Origin: Nocardioides panacis
GTDB lineage: Bacteria; Actinomycetota; Actinomycetes; Propionibacteriales; Nocardioidaceae
Length of the DNA stretch: 64,000 nucleotides
Assembly: GCF_019039255.1 (NCBI RefSeq)
Contig: NZ_CP077062.1
Coordinates: 1,364,001 to 1,428,000, forward strand
Reading direction: 5' to 3'
In this document: piece after piece, positions 17,885-26,102 of the stretch
Position numbering within the stretch: position 1 is the stretch's first letter
How the letters are laid out: every line of letters begins with the position of its first letter
Made by a program: the position numbers and the translations under genes
Notes under the pieces: model-generated
Seen by the model: the letters and a program-made list of their open reading frames with translations, nothing else
The model's database searches: none
What the model was told of the DNA's origin: nothing

Positions 17885-17937
17885 GACGGTCACCGTCGCC
17901 CAGGCCACCTTGGGGATTCCTTGAGCCGGCGGCTCAA
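17885..17937. promoter_or_regulatory. Two palindromes between the peroxidase and multicopper oxidase genes
   Basis: In the 141-bp divergent gap lie GACGGT-C-ACCGTC (17885-17897) and TTGAGCC-GGC-GGCTCAA (17921-17937), both perfect. A TAGCCT hexamer (17961-17966) could be the -10 of the rightward gene. Palindromes of this size are candidate operators for a dimeric regulator, which is not in the window. Confidence 0.45.
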
Positions 17938-17993
17938 CGTTTTTCGAAGGTCGGCGCACCTAGCCTCCGGTCACGCCGAGCTGGAGGTTGCTC

Positions 17994-19571
17994 ATGTCGA
18001 TGTCTCGTCGAGACCTGTTGAAGCTGTCCGTCTTCGCGGGGGCAGCCGTCACGCTGCCGCTGGAGCGCAGCGCCAACGCGCTGTCCGCATCCGCGTCCCG
18101 CATCGCGCAGAGCCTGCTGCCTGCGCCGTTCACGACCCCGTTCGTCCGGCCGCCGGTGCTGGAACCGGTGCGCCGGAGCGGGACCACCGACTACTACCGG
18201 ATCTCGATGCAGCCGGCCCGCACGGAGTTCATCCCGGGCCTGCAGACCGAGGTGTGGGGCTACAACGGGCTGGTGCCGGGTCCGACGATCAAGGCGGTCC
18301 AGGGCCGCGACGTCGTGGTGCGGCAGATCAACAACCTGCCGCTGGTCCACCCGACCCTGAGGTACACGCCGTGGACGTCGGTGCACCTGCACGGCAGCGC
18401 GTCCCTGCCGGAGTACGACGGCTACGCCAGCGACATCACCAACCCCGGGCAATACAAGGACTACCGCTACCCGAACTGGCAGAACGCGCGGACGCTCTGG
18501 TACCACGACCACGGCGTGCACCACACGGCCGAGAACGTGCTCATGGGGCTGGCCGGGCTCTACCAGCTCTCCGACTCCCTCGACGCCTCGCTGCCCCTGC
18601 CGCAGGGCGAGTTCGACGTGCCGCTGATCGTGTCGGACCGGATGTTCAACACCGACGGCTCGCTGCTCATCGACCGCAACGACGAGGCCGGCGTCTACGG
18701 CGACGTGATCATCGTGAACGGCCGACCCTGGCCCGCGATGCCGGTCAAGCGCCGCAAGTACCGCTTCCGCATCCTGAACGCGTCGGTGTCGCGCTCCTAC
18801 AAGTGGTCGCTGGACACCGGCGGCCCGATGACGGTGATCGCCACCGACGCCGGACTGGTGCCCGCCCCGCAGAAGGTCACGTCGTTCCGGCACGGCGTCG
18901 CCGAGAGGTACGAGGTGGTCATCGACTTCGCGAAGTACGCCGTCGGGCAGCGCGTGGTGCTGCGCAACACCAGCCCGAAGAACAACATCGACTTCGTCAA
19001 CGTGGACAAGGTGATGGCCTTCGACGTGGTGGGCGACGCGTTCCCCAAGACCAACAACTCGGTGCCCGCGGTGCTGTTCCCCGGCCACGAGGCGATGGTC
19101 GTGCAGGAGAGCGAGGCGGTCCGCACCCGGCGCTTCGACTTCGTGCGCGCAGGAGGGAGGTGGACGATCAACGGCAAGACCTGGGACGACGTGGTGGCCA
19201 GCGACTTCACGTCCGTGCTCGCCACGCCGACGATCGGCGACGTCGAGATCTGGGAGCTGCGCAACCTCTCGGGCGGGTGGCACCACCCGGCGCACATCCA
19301 CTTCGTCGACTTCCGGGTCCTCACCCGCAACGGGAAGCCGGCACTGGCCCACGAGCGGGGCGCCAAGGACGTGGTGTTCCTCGGCGAGAACGAGTCCGTG
19401 CGGCTGCTGATCAAGTTCGACCACGGCCGGGGGAAGTACATGATGCACTGCCACAACCTCGTCCACGAGGACCACGACATGATGGGCCAGTTCGAGATCC
19501 TCGACCCGGACGTCCCCGCCGACGACCCCTTCGACGACCGGGCGGTATTCCTGCCCGAGCGCGAGCTGTAG
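17994..19571 (+). CDS. Multicopper oxidase, Tat-exported (CotA/bilirubin oxidase-like)
   Basis: A 525-residue copper oxidase. The N-terminus has a twin-arginine signal (SRRDLLKLSVFAGAAV). All four copper-binding motifs are present: HLHG near residue 130, WYHDHGVHH near 170, HPAHIHF near 430 and HCHNLVHEDHDMM near 485, the last giving the type 1 cysteine and an axial methionine. The order and the HEDHDMM ending resemble spore-coat laccase CotA and bilirubin oxidase. It would oxidise phenols or metals with reduction of oxygen to water outside the membrane. GGAGG at 17983-17987 gives 6-nt spacing to ATG 17994; TTG 17988 and ATG 18000 are alternatives. A membrane protein and a signal peptidase follow closely. 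Confidence 0.92.
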   Translation: MSMSRRDLLKLSVFAGAAVTLPLERSANALSASASRIAQSLLPAPFTTPFVRPPVLEPVRRSGTTDYYRISMQPARTEFIPGLQTEVWGYNGLVPGPTIKAVQGRDVVVRQINNLPLVHPTLRYTPWTSVHLHGSASLPEYDGYASDITNPGQYKDYRYPNWQNARTLWYHDHGVHHTAENVLMGLAGLYQLSDSLDASLPLPQGEFDVPLIVSDRMFNTDGSLLIDRNDEAGVYGDVIIVNGRPWPAMPVKRRKYRFRILNASVSRSYKWSLDTGGPMTVIATDAGLVPAPQKVTSFRHGVAERYEVVIDFAKYAVGQRVVLRNTSPKNNIDFVNVDKVMAFDVVGDAFPKTNNSVPAVLFPGHEAMVVQESEAVRTRRFDFVRAGGRWTINGKTWDDVVASDFTSVLATPTIGDVEIWELRNLSGGWHHPAHIHFVDFRVLTRNGKPALAHERGAKDVVFLGENESVRLLIKFDHGRGKYMMHCHNLVHEDHDMMGQFEILDPDVPADDPFDDRAVFLPEREL

Positions 19572-19580
19572 GGCCGGGCC

Positions 19581-20141
19581 ATGGCGCACCTGACGTCGGT
19601 CCCCGGCACCGCCGGCCCGGCGGTCGCGAGCACCGGGCGGGCCGCGCTCGCCTGGGCCGCGGGCTTCTCGCTGCTCGCCGCCGCGACCCACGTGTACGTC
19701 GTCCCCGAGCACGCCGAGGAGTGGCCCGCGGCCGCGGTGTTCTTCGTGGTCCTCACGGTGCTCCAGCTCGGCCTCGCGGCCGTGCTGCTGCGCCGGCCGG
19801 GGCCGCGGGTCCTGGAGCCGGCCGTGCACGCGACCGTCGGCCTGGTCGTCTTCTACGTCCTCACCCGCACCGTCGACCTGCCCCTGCTGCCGCCGCTGGG
19901 CGCGCACGGGGCGAGCCACCTGCCGGTCGCGTGGGGCATCGGGAACGGGGTGCCGGTCTTCCCCGGCGAGGGGGTCGAGGAGGTCGGCACCCCGGACCTC
20001 GTCTGCCTGGGGGCCGAGCTGGCCACCGTGGTGCTGCTGGCCGGCCTGCTCCCGCCGGCCGCCCGCCGCCGGGTCGTCGACGTCGCCGCCGCGGCCGCGG
20101 TCGTCCTGGTCGCGCTGCGAGTGGCGGGCGTGCAGGGGTGA
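19581..20141 (+). CDS. Integral membrane protein of unknown function
   Basis: A 186-residue protein with about four hydrophobic helices: near residues 22-40, 48-68, 77-95 and 148-180. It has a histidine in the first helix (ATHVYVVPEHAEEW) and a Gly/His-rich loop (GAHGASHLPVAWG), and I do not recognise the family. It lies 9 bases after the multicopper oxidase stop, and its own stop overlaps the start of the signal peptidase by 4 bases, so the three genes form one operon. A role beside the oxidase, such as electron or copper handling, is possible but only from context. Confidence 0.75.
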   Translation: MAHLTSVPGTAGPAVASTGRAALAWAAGFSLLAAATHVYVVPEHAEEWPAAAVFFVVLTVLQLGLAAVLLRRPGPRVLEPAVHATVGLVVFYVLTRTVDLPLLPPLGAHGASHLPVAWGIGNGVPVFPGEGVEEVGTPDLVCLGAELATVVLLAGLLPPAARRRVVDVAAAAAVVLVALRVAGVQG

Positions 20142-20647
20142 CGGGCCGGCCACGGGCGGCGCGGCTCCAGCCCCTCCGGCCCGTGCGGCCGCTGCTGGTC
20201 GCGCTGCCCGTGGTCCTGCTGCTGCTGACCGGCAGGTTCGTGGCCGAGCCGTTCGAGGTCGCCTCCTCGAGCATGACGCCGACGCTGCGGGACGGGGACG
20301 AGGTCCTCGGCGAGAAGCTCTGGCCGCACCTGCGCGGTCTCCGGCGCGACGACCTCGTGGTGTTCCACCCTCCTGGCACCGACGCCCTGATGGTCAAGCG
20401 CGTCGTGGGCCTGGCGGGGGACACCGTGGCGCTCGCCGACGGCCGGCTGGTCGTCGACGGCCGCCCGGTCCCGGAGGCCTACGTCGACCTGCCCAGCGTC
20501 GACGGCGTCTACTACGGCCCGGTGACCGTGCCGGCCGGCTCCGTCTTCGTGCTCGGCGACGACCGCGCGAGCTCGGTGGACTCCCGGTCGTTCGGGCCGG
20601 TGCCCCGCGACCGGGTGGTCGGACGGGTCCTGACCAGGCTGTGGTGA
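20138..20647 (+). CDS. lepB: Signal peptidase I
   Basis: A 169-residue type I signal peptidase, S26 family, anchored by one N-terminal helix (LLVALPVVLLLLTGRFV). The serine nucleophile is in SSSMTPTLRDGD near residues 42-44, and the general-base lysine is in ALMVKRVVGLAGD near residue 85. The conserved GDDRASSVDSRSFGPVP box ends the catalytic core. GTG 20138 overlaps the preceding stop as GTGA, giving translational coupling. Gene pairing with a Tat-type oxidase and a large secreted peroxidase across the gap suggests it serves a dedicated secretome; the main housekeeping signal peptidase is probably elsewhere. A large hairpin lies downstream. Confidence 0.92.
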   Translation: MTGRPRAARLQPLRPVRPLLVALPVVLLLLTGRFVAEPFEVASSSMTPTLRDGDEVLGEKLWPHLRGLRRDDLVVFHPPGTDALMVKRVVGLAGDTVALADGRLVVDGRPVPEAYVDLPSVDGVYYGPVTVPAGSVFVLGDDRASSVDSRSFGPVPRDRVVGRVLTRLW

Positions 20648-20690
20648 CCCGTCCGGCCCGCCGTGCGCAGGGCCCGGTAGCCCGGTTGTG

Positions 20691-20739
20691 CGGCACCCCG
20701 GCCCGACCTCGCTACTCAAAGCCGGGGTGCCGGCACCCC
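20691..20739. terminator. Overlapping hairpins after the signal peptidase and before the SARP gene
   Basis: CGGCACCCCGGC (20691-20702) pairs perfectly with 20721-20732 across an 18-nt loop. The right arm also belongs to a perfect 16-bp palindrome, GGGGTGCCGGCACCCC (20724-20739). The first can end the operon. The shared arm makes the two folds mutually exclusive, so a regulatory role for the next gene is conceivable. Confidence 0.5.
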
Positions 20740-20806
20740 CTCGCTAGGGCTGGGGCGGGGCTCCGGCCCCGGGCAGCATGTGTCCCCAGGGGTAAGGGGA
20801 ACCGAC

Positions 20807-21694
20807 ATGCTGCAGATCGACCTGTTCGGCACCACCAAGGTGCACCTCGTCGCCGGGGGACCACGCGACGTCGACGTCTGCGGCGTGAAGCCGCGCCAGA
20901 TCCTGGAGATGCTCGCGACCCGGCTGGGCAGCCCGGTGACCAAGGACGTCCTGGCCGAAGGCCTGTGGGCCGGCCGGCCGCCCGCGTCGTACGTCGCCTC
21001 GGTGGAGAGCTACGTCTGCGTGCTCCGGCGCAGCCTCGCCGCCGTCCCGGGACGTCCGCTGGTGACCACGCACGGCGCCTACCTGCTGGACCCGCGGCTC
21101 GTGCGCGTGGACCTGGTGGAGGCACGTGCGGGGCTGGCGGCCCTCGAGTCGATGTCGGGCCGCTCCCTCGTGGAGGCGGCGGCCCGGGCGCTCGACGCCG
21201 TCGCGGGGGAGCTGCTGGCGGAGGAGCCCTTCGCGGACTGGGCCGCGGAGGTCCGCCGTCGGCTCGACCAGCTCGTCGACCGGGCGGTGACGCCTGCGGC
21301 CGAGACCGCGCTGGCCGCCGGCGACCCGGTGCGGGCCTGTCGGCTGGCCCGGGCCGTGCTGGACCGCAACCCGCTCTCCGAGCCGGCCTGCCGGGTGCTG
21401 ATGTCCGCCCAGTGCGCGGTCGGGGCGCCGGCGCTCGCCCTGGGTGCCTTCGCCGACCTGCGCCGGGTGATGGTGGAGGAGCTGGGGGTGGAGCCGTCCG
21501 GTGCCACCCGCGACCTGTACCTCTCCGTGCTGGACCGGTCCGCACCGTCGGTCACCCGCGACCGGGACCGCCGCGAGGTCGGGGCGCTGGTCCGGCTGCT
21601 GCGGCAGGCGCTCGACGCCGGAGCCGATCCCGACCCCGCCTCGCGGTCCTGGCTGGCCGAGCTGGGACTGACCCTCGCCGCCCCGTCCGCCTGA
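20807..21694 (+). CDS. SARP/AfsR-type regulator (winged helix plus BTAD)
   Basis: A 295-residue regulator. The N-terminal part (about 1-95) resembles the OmpR-like winged helix of SARP proteins, with MLQIDLFGTTKV, a PRQILEMLATRLG helix and VTTHGAYLL wing. Residues about 97-245 form the bacterial transcriptional activation domain, a bundle of paired TPR-like helices ending with VMVEELGVEPSGATRDLY. There is no ATPase domain, so it is a short SARP. ATG 20807 has a TAAGGGGA site 7 nt upstream. In actinobacteria such proteins activate local secondary metabolism genes by binding direct repeats, but no biosynthetic cluster is visible here. The palindromic DNA upstream could be an autoregulatory site. 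Confidence 0.8.
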   Translation: MLQIDLFGTTKVHLVAGGPRDVDVCGVKPRQILEMLATRLGSPVTKDVLAEGLWAGRPPASYVASVESYVCVLRRSLAAVPGRPLVTTHGAYLLDPRLVRVDLVEARAGLAALESMSGRSLVEAAARALDAVAGELLAEEPFADWAAEVRRRLDQLVDRAVTPAAETALAAGDPVRACRLARAVLDRNPLSEPACRVLMSAQCAVGAPALALGAFADLRRVMVEELGVEPSGATRDLYLSVLDRSAPSVTRDRDRREVGALVRLLRQALDAGADPDPASRSWLAELGLTLAAPSA

Positions 21695-21730
21695 GGACCC
21701 GGTGTCGCGGGCGGCACGCCGGGGGCAGGC

Positions 21731-21758
21731 TTGGAATGACCCGGGGGCGTGTCACAAT
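21731..21758 (+). promoter_or_regulatory. Candidate promoter of the principal sigma gene
   Basis: TTGGAA (21731-21736) and CACAAT (21753-21758) are spaced by 16 bases, a reasonable housekeeping promoter 65 bases before the GTG at 21824. The -10 is imperfect and other promoters may exist. Confidence 0.3.
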
Positions 21759-21823
21759 GGAGATGCGGCTCTTGACGTGTACGGGCCTCGCCGCGCCCAC
21801 CATCCGCTTACGAGAGGTAGTTC

Positions 21824-23338
21824 GTGTCGCCGAGCACGTCCCGCAAGGATTCCGCTGATGTCCTGGCTCATCCCGACATCGTCGCCCTGGTCGAGCAAGG
21901 CCGACTGACCGGCAGCGTCACCGCCGATGCACTGCGCACCGCCACCACGGTGGCCGCCACCTCTCCGCAGCACCTCAAGGCCGTGCTCAGACACCTGAGC
22001 GAGGAAGGGGTATCCGTCGTGGTCTCTGTCGAGGACGCCAAGTCCCAGAAGAAGGTCGCTGCCGCGGCCTCCAGTGCACGCACGACGGTGAAGGCGAGTG
22101 CCAAGAAGGCCGCCCCCGCCAAGAAGGCGCCGGCCAAGAAGGCCGCCCCCGAGATCGTCGAGGCCGAGGGCGAGGCGCCGGTGAAGAAGACCGCCGCCAA
22201 GAAGGCCCCGGCGAAGAAGACCGCCGCCAAGGCCGCCGCGGACGCGGCCGCCGCCCTGGTGGTCGGCGCCGACGGCAAGAAGGTCCTCCCCGACCTCCCG
22301 GACGAGCAGTTCGAGAAGGACGTGGCCACCGACCCGTCGCTGAAGGAGGAGGAGGACGAGAGCAAGGGCTTCGTCGTCTCCCAGGCGGACGAGTCCGACG
22401 AGCCCGTCCAGCAGGTCATGGTCGCCGGCGCGACCGCCGACCCGGTCAAGGACTACCTCAAGCAGATCGGCAAGGTCCCGCTGCTCAACGCGGAGATGGA
22501 GGTCGAGCTCGCCAAGCGCATCGAGGCCGGCCTGTTCTCGGACGAGAAGCTCGCCAAGGGCGGCAAGATCGCGGCCAAGGCCCTCGAGGAGCTCGAGTGG
22601 ATCGCCGAGGACGGCCGCCGTGCCAAGAACCACCTGCTCGAGGCCAACCTCCGCCTCGTGGTGTCGCTGGCCAAGCGCTACACCGGTCGCGGCATGCTCT
22701 TCCTGGACCTGATCCAGGAGGGCAACCTCGGCCTGATCCGCGCGGTCGAGAAGTTCGACTACACCAAGGGCTACAAGTTCTCCACGTACGCCACCTGGTG
22801 GATCCGTCAGGCGATCACCCGCGCGATGGCCGACCAGGCCCGCACCATCCGGATCCCGGTGCACATGGTCGAGGTCATCAACAAGCTCGCCCGCGTGCAG
22901 CGCCAGATGCTCCAGGACCTGGGCCGCGAGCCCACTCCGGAGGAGCTGGCCAAGGAGCTCGACATGACCCCGGAGAAGGTCATCGAGGTCCAGAAGTACG
23001 GCCGCGAGCCGATCTCCCTGCACACCCCCCTCGGCGAGGACGGCGACTCCGAGTTCGGTGACCTGATCGAGGACTCCGAGGCGATCGTGCCCGCGGACGC
23101 CGTCTCGTTCACGCTGCTCCAGGAGCAGCTGCACGCGGTGCTCGACACGCTCTCCGAGCGCGAGGCCGGCGTGGTCTCCATGCGCTTCGGGCTGACCGAC
23201 GGCCAGCCCAAGACGCTCGACGAGATCGGCAAGGTCTACGGCGTCACGCGCGAGCGGATCCGGCAGATCGAGTCCAAGACGATGTCGAAGCTGCGGCACC
23301 CGTCGCGCTCGCAGGTCCTGCGCGACTACCTCGACTGA
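21824..23338 (+). CDS. sigA: Principal RNA polymerase sigma factor (SigA/HrdB/RpoD)
   Basis: A 504-residue principal sigma factor. Residues 1-60 carry a region 1.1-like module, 75-155 a Lys/Ala-rich low-complexity linker with repeated KKAPAKK units, as seen in HrdB/SigA of actinobacteria. Regions 1.2-2 ([19 protein letters not shown] through [18 protein letters not shown]), 3 and 4 ([24 protein letters not shown] at the end) are complete. It directs RNA polymerase to housekeeping promoters. A GAGAGG site 6 nt upstream supports GTG 21824. The gene is preceded by the SARP gene and followed by a convergent small gene. The length agrees with HrdB-type factors. Confidence 0.96.
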   Translation: MSPSTSRKDSADVLAHPDIVALVEQGRLTGSVTADALRTATTVAATSPQHLKAVLRHLSEEGVSVVVSVEDAKSQKKVAAAASSARTTVKASAKKAAPAKKAPAKKAAPEIVEAEGEAPVKKTAAKKAPAKKTAAKAAADAAAALVVGADGKKVLPDLPDEQFEKDVATDPSLKEEEDESKGFVVSQADESDEPVQQVMVAGATADPVKDYLKQIGKVPLLNAEMEVELAKRIEAGLFSDEKLAKGGKIAAKALEELEWIAEDGRRAKNHLLEANLRLVVSLAKRYTGRGMLFLDLIQEGNLGLIRAVEKFDYTKGYKFSTYATWWIRQAITRAMADQARTIRIPVHMVEVINKLARVQRQMLQDLGREPTPEELAKELDMTPEKVIEVQKYGREPISLHTPLGEDGDSEFGDLIEDSEAIVPADAVSFTLLQEQLHAVLDTLSEREAGVVSMRFGLTDGQPKTLDEIGKVYGVTRERIRQIESKTMSKLRHPSRSQVLRDYLD

Positions 23339-23360
23339 CCGGGGGAGCGGGGCCGGTCGG

Positions 23361-23507
23361 CTAGAGGGACCAGACCTCGCGGCACAGGTCGCAGCGGTAC
23401 TCACCGACGAGCATGTCCCCGGTGCCGGGCACCTTGCGCCAGGCGTGGTCGTGCTCGGCACCCGGGTCGCCCGCGCTCGCGGTCGTCGCGTCGACGTCGA
23501 TCGTCAT
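23361..23507 (-). CDS. Small CxxC protein (48 aa)
   Basis: A short gene of 48 residues read from ATG 23507 to TAG 23361-23363. The C-terminal half reads like a single zinc or iron knuckle (YRCDLCREVW), while the N-terminal half is acidic with HDHAW. A GAGAGG site lies 5-6 nt before the ATG. It converges on the principal sigma gene with only 22 bases between stops. Similar tiny CxxC proteins are often found next to sigA in related genomes as far as I recall, but no function is known. Confidence rests on the ribosome binding site, codon use and intact motif. Confidence 0.6.
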   Translation of the reverse strand: MTIDVDATTASAGDPGAEHDHAWRKVPGTGDMLVGEYRCDLCREVWSL

Positions 23508-23619
23508 GGCCACCTCTCAGGGGTCGTGCGCAGTGTCCCCGCAGTCCGCGGGTGCAATCCACCATAAACGGACATTCTTTACTCTGGTCCAGACCGCTCG
23601 GCCGGTCGAGGCGAGCGGT

Positions 23620-23961
23620 TCAGCCCGGTCGGACGGTGAAGAAGCCGGTCATCCCGGTGGTCTCGAGCACCCTCAGGGTGTTCGCGTGCGAGGTCTGCAG
23701 GACCATCGTCCGTCCCTCGGCCTGCAGCTGCCGGTGGATCTCGACCAGCGTGCCCAGCCCCGCCGAGTCGAGGAAGCTGACCCGGTCGAGGTCCAGCACG
23801 ACGGTGGGCGCCGGAGTGGTCAGCGCCGCCTCGGCGTGCTCGCGCAGCAGCCGGACCGTCGAGTAGTCGAGCTCGCCCCGGCACTGCAGGGTCAGCGTGC
23901 CGTCGTCGGGTCCGAGGGTGTCGACCGTGAGGCCGGTGGCGTCGGGTACGTCGCTGGTCAT
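23620..23961 (-). CDS. STAS-domain anti-sigma factor antagonist
   Basis: A 113-residue STAS protein of the SpoIIAA/RsbV group. The fold is complete: a beta-rich start (LTLQCRGELDYST), the phospho-acceptor loop FLDSAGLGTLVEIH with the serine near residue 66, and a final helix-strand. In this family a kinase-type anti-sigma factor phosphorylates the serine, and the unphosphorylated form releases the sigma factor. No anti-sigma kinase or phosphatase lies beside it, so the partner is unknown. The gene is on the minus strand after the small CxxC gene and before a run of membrane protein genes, about 70 bases from each. Confidence 0.9.
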   Translation of the reverse strand: MTSDVPDATGLTVDTLGPDDGTLTLQCRGELDYSTVRLLREHAEAALTTPAPTVVLDLDRVSFLDSAGLGTLVEIHRQLQAEGRTMVLQTSHANTLRVLETTGMTGFFTVRPG

Positions 23962-24034
23962 GGCGCGTCGGTACCCCGCGACGCCCGGAGCACGCAGGGG
24001 GCGGACCGGTGAGTTCCGCAGAAGAGCCGGCGCG

Positions 24035-24883
24035 TCAGCCCGCCGCGACGCAGGCGATGGCCACGCCGCAGAGGGCCAGGCCGACGCCCTGGGCGCGGTG
24101 CACCTTCTCGTGCAGCACCAGCGCGGCGAGCAGCACGGTGCTGGCCGGGTAGAGCGAGGTGAGCACCCCGGCGACGGTCAGGAACCCCGACTGGGTGGCC
24201 AGCAGGAAGCCGCCGGTGGCCGCGGCGCCCAGCGGCCCGCACAGCACCGCGAGCCGCACCGCCCGCCCGCGCGGCACCCAGTCCGCCCGCAGCGCCAGGG
24301 CCAGGAGCACCACCGCGGGGACGCTGGCCGCCTGGCAGACCGCCAGCGGCCACCAGCCGGCCTGGTCCGGCACCTGTCCCAGGGCCGCGAACAGCAGCCC
24401 GAACCCGACGCCGGCCAGCGCGCCGTCGACCGCTCCCGCGGCGACGGACTCGCGTGGCTTCCCGGTCTCGAGCGGGTCCTGCGGGGTCCGGGAGACGAGC
24501 CAGATGCCCGGCAGGGCGGCGAGGATGCCGCCCCACACCAGCAGCGAGAGCCGCTCCCCGCCGAGGGCGCCGGCCACCACGGGCACCAGCGCGGCGCCCA
24601 CCGCCGAGACCGGCGCCACGACTCCCATCCGTCCCGAGGAGAAGCCGCGGTAGAGGAACGCCGCCCCGGTGCCGCTGCCGATGCCGGCGACCAGGCCCCA
24701 GACCAGGTCGCTGCGGGTCGGGTCGCCCGGGATGAACAGCGCCGCGACCGTGACGCAGAGCGCCGACGACGCCTGGCCGACGACCGCCACCGACCAGGCC
24801 GACGTACGTCGCGACACGAGACCGCCCAAGAAGTCCGAGAGGCCGTAGGCGAGCGCGGCGACGAGCGCGAGCAGGACCGCCAT
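24035..24883 (-). CDS. EamA/DMT superfamily transporter
   Basis: A 282-residue inner membrane protein with ten hydrophobic helices in two five-helix repeats (about 1-140 and 150-282), the classic EamA drug/metabolite exporter form. The repeated stretch around GLSDFLGGLVSRR near the first helix and RGFSSGRMGVVAPVSA near 78-95 fits the family. Substrates in the family range from amino acids to nucleotides and are not predictable here. ATG 24883 follows the DUF456 stop by one base, so the two genes are probably cotranscribed and translationally coupled. Confidence 0.88.
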   Translation of the reverse strand: MAVLLALVAALAYGLSDFLGGLVSRRTSAWSVAVVGQASSALCVTVAALFIPGDPTRSDLVWGLVAGIGSGTGAAFLYRGFSSGRMGVVAPVSAVGAALVPVVAGALGGERLSLLVWGGILAALPGIWLVSRTPQDPLETGKPRESVAAGAVDGALAGVGFGLLFAALGQVPDQAGWWPLAVCQAASVPAVVLLALALRADWVPRGRAVRLAVLCGPLGAAATGGFLLATQSGFLTVAGVLTSLYPASTVLLAALVLHEKVHRAQGVGLALCGVAIACVAAG

Positions 24884-24884
24884 C

Positions 24885-25361
24885 TCAGGCGAGGACCGCT
24901 GCGGCGAGCCAGGTGGCGGCGGCGAGCATCCCGGCGGCGAGCTCGATCAGCATCGAGAGGCCGACGGCGCGCAGCGCCGCCCGGGTCGAGGGCCAGGCCC
25001 GTTCGGTGCCGACGCGCTGGAGCTCGGAGAGGTAGACGCCGAGCACGAAGCCGAGGAACAGCCCGACGACGGGGACCACGAAGAACCCGACCACCCCGAG
25101 GACCCCGCCCGCGACCAGCGTGCGGTTCGGGACGCCGGCGGTGCGCAGGCCGCGGCCGGGAACGGCGTACTTCACGATGCCACCGGCGACCAGCAGCGTG
25201 GTCACCACCGCGAACACCAGCCACCCGGTCGTCGTCGCGGTGAGCACGGACCAGACCAGCACGGCCCCGAGGATCAGGATCGAGCCGGGCAGCACCGGCA
25301 CCACGATGCCGGCGAGCCCGACCAGCACGGCCAGGCCCACGAGCAGGTTGGTCTCGGTCAC
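24885..25361 (-). CDS. DUF456 family membrane protein
   Basis: A 158-residue membrane protein with four to five helices and the DUF456 signature of a glycine-rich helix pair (GLAGIVVPVLPGSILILGAV) and FVLGVYLSELQR near 110-120. The function of the family is not known; glycine-zipper helices suggest oligomerisation. The start is GTG 25361, the first start before the hydrophobic helix. It is the first gene of a two-gene unit with the EamA transporter. Confidence 0.85.
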   Translation of the reverse strand: MTETNLLVGLAVLVGLAGIVVPVLPGSILILGAVLVWSVLTATTTGWLVFAVVTTLLVAGGIVKYAVPGRGLRTAGVPNRTLVAGGVLGVVGFFVVPVVGLFLGFVLGVYLSELQRVGTERAWPSTRAALRAVGLSMLIELAAGMLAAATWLAAAVLA

Positions 25362-25425
25362 CGGATCAGCCTGTCACAGGAACGTGACCCGTCGGACACG
25401 TGCCCGACACACCGCGCCGGAGACG

Positions 25426-25458
25426 GCGCAAGCCCCGGGCATCGCCCGGGGCTTGCGC
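25426..25458 (-). terminator. Strong hairpin after the DUF7455 gene
   Basis: A perfect 15-bp inverted repeat (25426-25440 with 25444-25458) with a 3-nt loop lies 25 bases after the end of the DUF7455 gene. It has no T tract. It can end that transcript before the DUF456 gene. Confidence 0.75.
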
Positions 25459-25482
25459 AGAGTCTTCAGGGGTGTCGGCGGA

Positions 25483-25707
25483 TCAGCGCTCGGTCCCCGC
25501 CGCCGGGGAGTCGACCAGCTTGCCGGTCTCGTCGTGGACGGTCACCGCGATCTCACGGAGCTTGTCGCCGTGCTCCCGCGCGTGGTGCGCGCAGAAGAGC
25601 AGCTCGCCGCCACCGGAGAGCTCGACACGGAGGTAGGCCTGGGCACCGCAGCGGTCGCAGCGGTCCACAGCTGTCAGGGGTGCACTAGGGGCAACTGCAG
25701 TAGTCAT
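25483..25707 (-). CDS. DUF7455-like small zinc-ribbon protein
   Basis: A 74-residue protein with a metal-binding pattern: CDRCGAQAYLRVEL gives one CxxC pair near residues 17-20, and LLFCAHHAREH supplies the second Cys and two or three His residues. This is the actinobacterial family known as DUF7455, usually encoded near the principal sigma factor, with unknown function. The message carries a purine-rich leader (AAGGAAGGAAAGAGG) as its ribosome binding site. It is divergent from parE across a long 395-base gap and is followed by a strong hairpin. Confidence 0.8.
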   Translation of the reverse strand: MTTAVAPSAPLTAVDRCDRCGAQAYLRVELSGGGELLFCAHHAREHGDKLREIAVTVHDETGKLVDSPAAGTER

Positions 25708-26102
25708 CTGAGGCCTCTTTCCTTCCTTGGTGTCCTGCTCAACGTAACCCGGGGGTCAAAGTGTTCCCTCGGTGTCTCGTCTCAGCAGGATCAACATCCA
25801 ACCACGCCTGACGCTTCCCGATGTGGGTCGGTGTCCACCCATGAGACCGGGTGACCTCTCCCACACTGTTCGTTCGGTTCCAAGTCTGCCGTGGCTTGCT
25901 CCCGTCTGGTTGCCATTCCACAGGACTTGAAACAACTCGTTGCCGCTTCGTGACGTCGCTGCGACGCTTCCATCGTCGCCCGGAGCCCCCTCGCAGCGGG
26001 GTAGGCGTGGCGAAACGGCTGGTGGGCGTGTCGCGAGTAGATTCGGGGCGGTAGGACCAGCTCCCTGGGACAGCGCCCAGGATGACGTCGTCTAGGAGTC
26101 AC
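25708..26102. other. Long noncoding gap between DUF7455 and parE
   Basis: About 395 bases without a convincing gene, clearly less GC-rich than its surroundings. Short reading frames here lack codon bias. It must hold the divergent promoters. TAGATT at 26038-26043 could be a -10 for parE with a 59-base leader, but I see no good -35. I noticed no riboswitch fold. Confidence 0.4.

Noticed and set aside
13842-17924. A 1360-residue plus-strand reading frame opposite the peroxidase gene
   Set aside because: It is a GC-driven antisense shadow with Arg/Gly/Val-rich sequence and no domain; the minus-strand peroxidase has clear motifs and a signal peptide.
25708-26102. A riboswitch or small RNA in the long low-GC gap
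   Set aside because: I found no conserved core or strong fold; only weak promoter-like hexamers.
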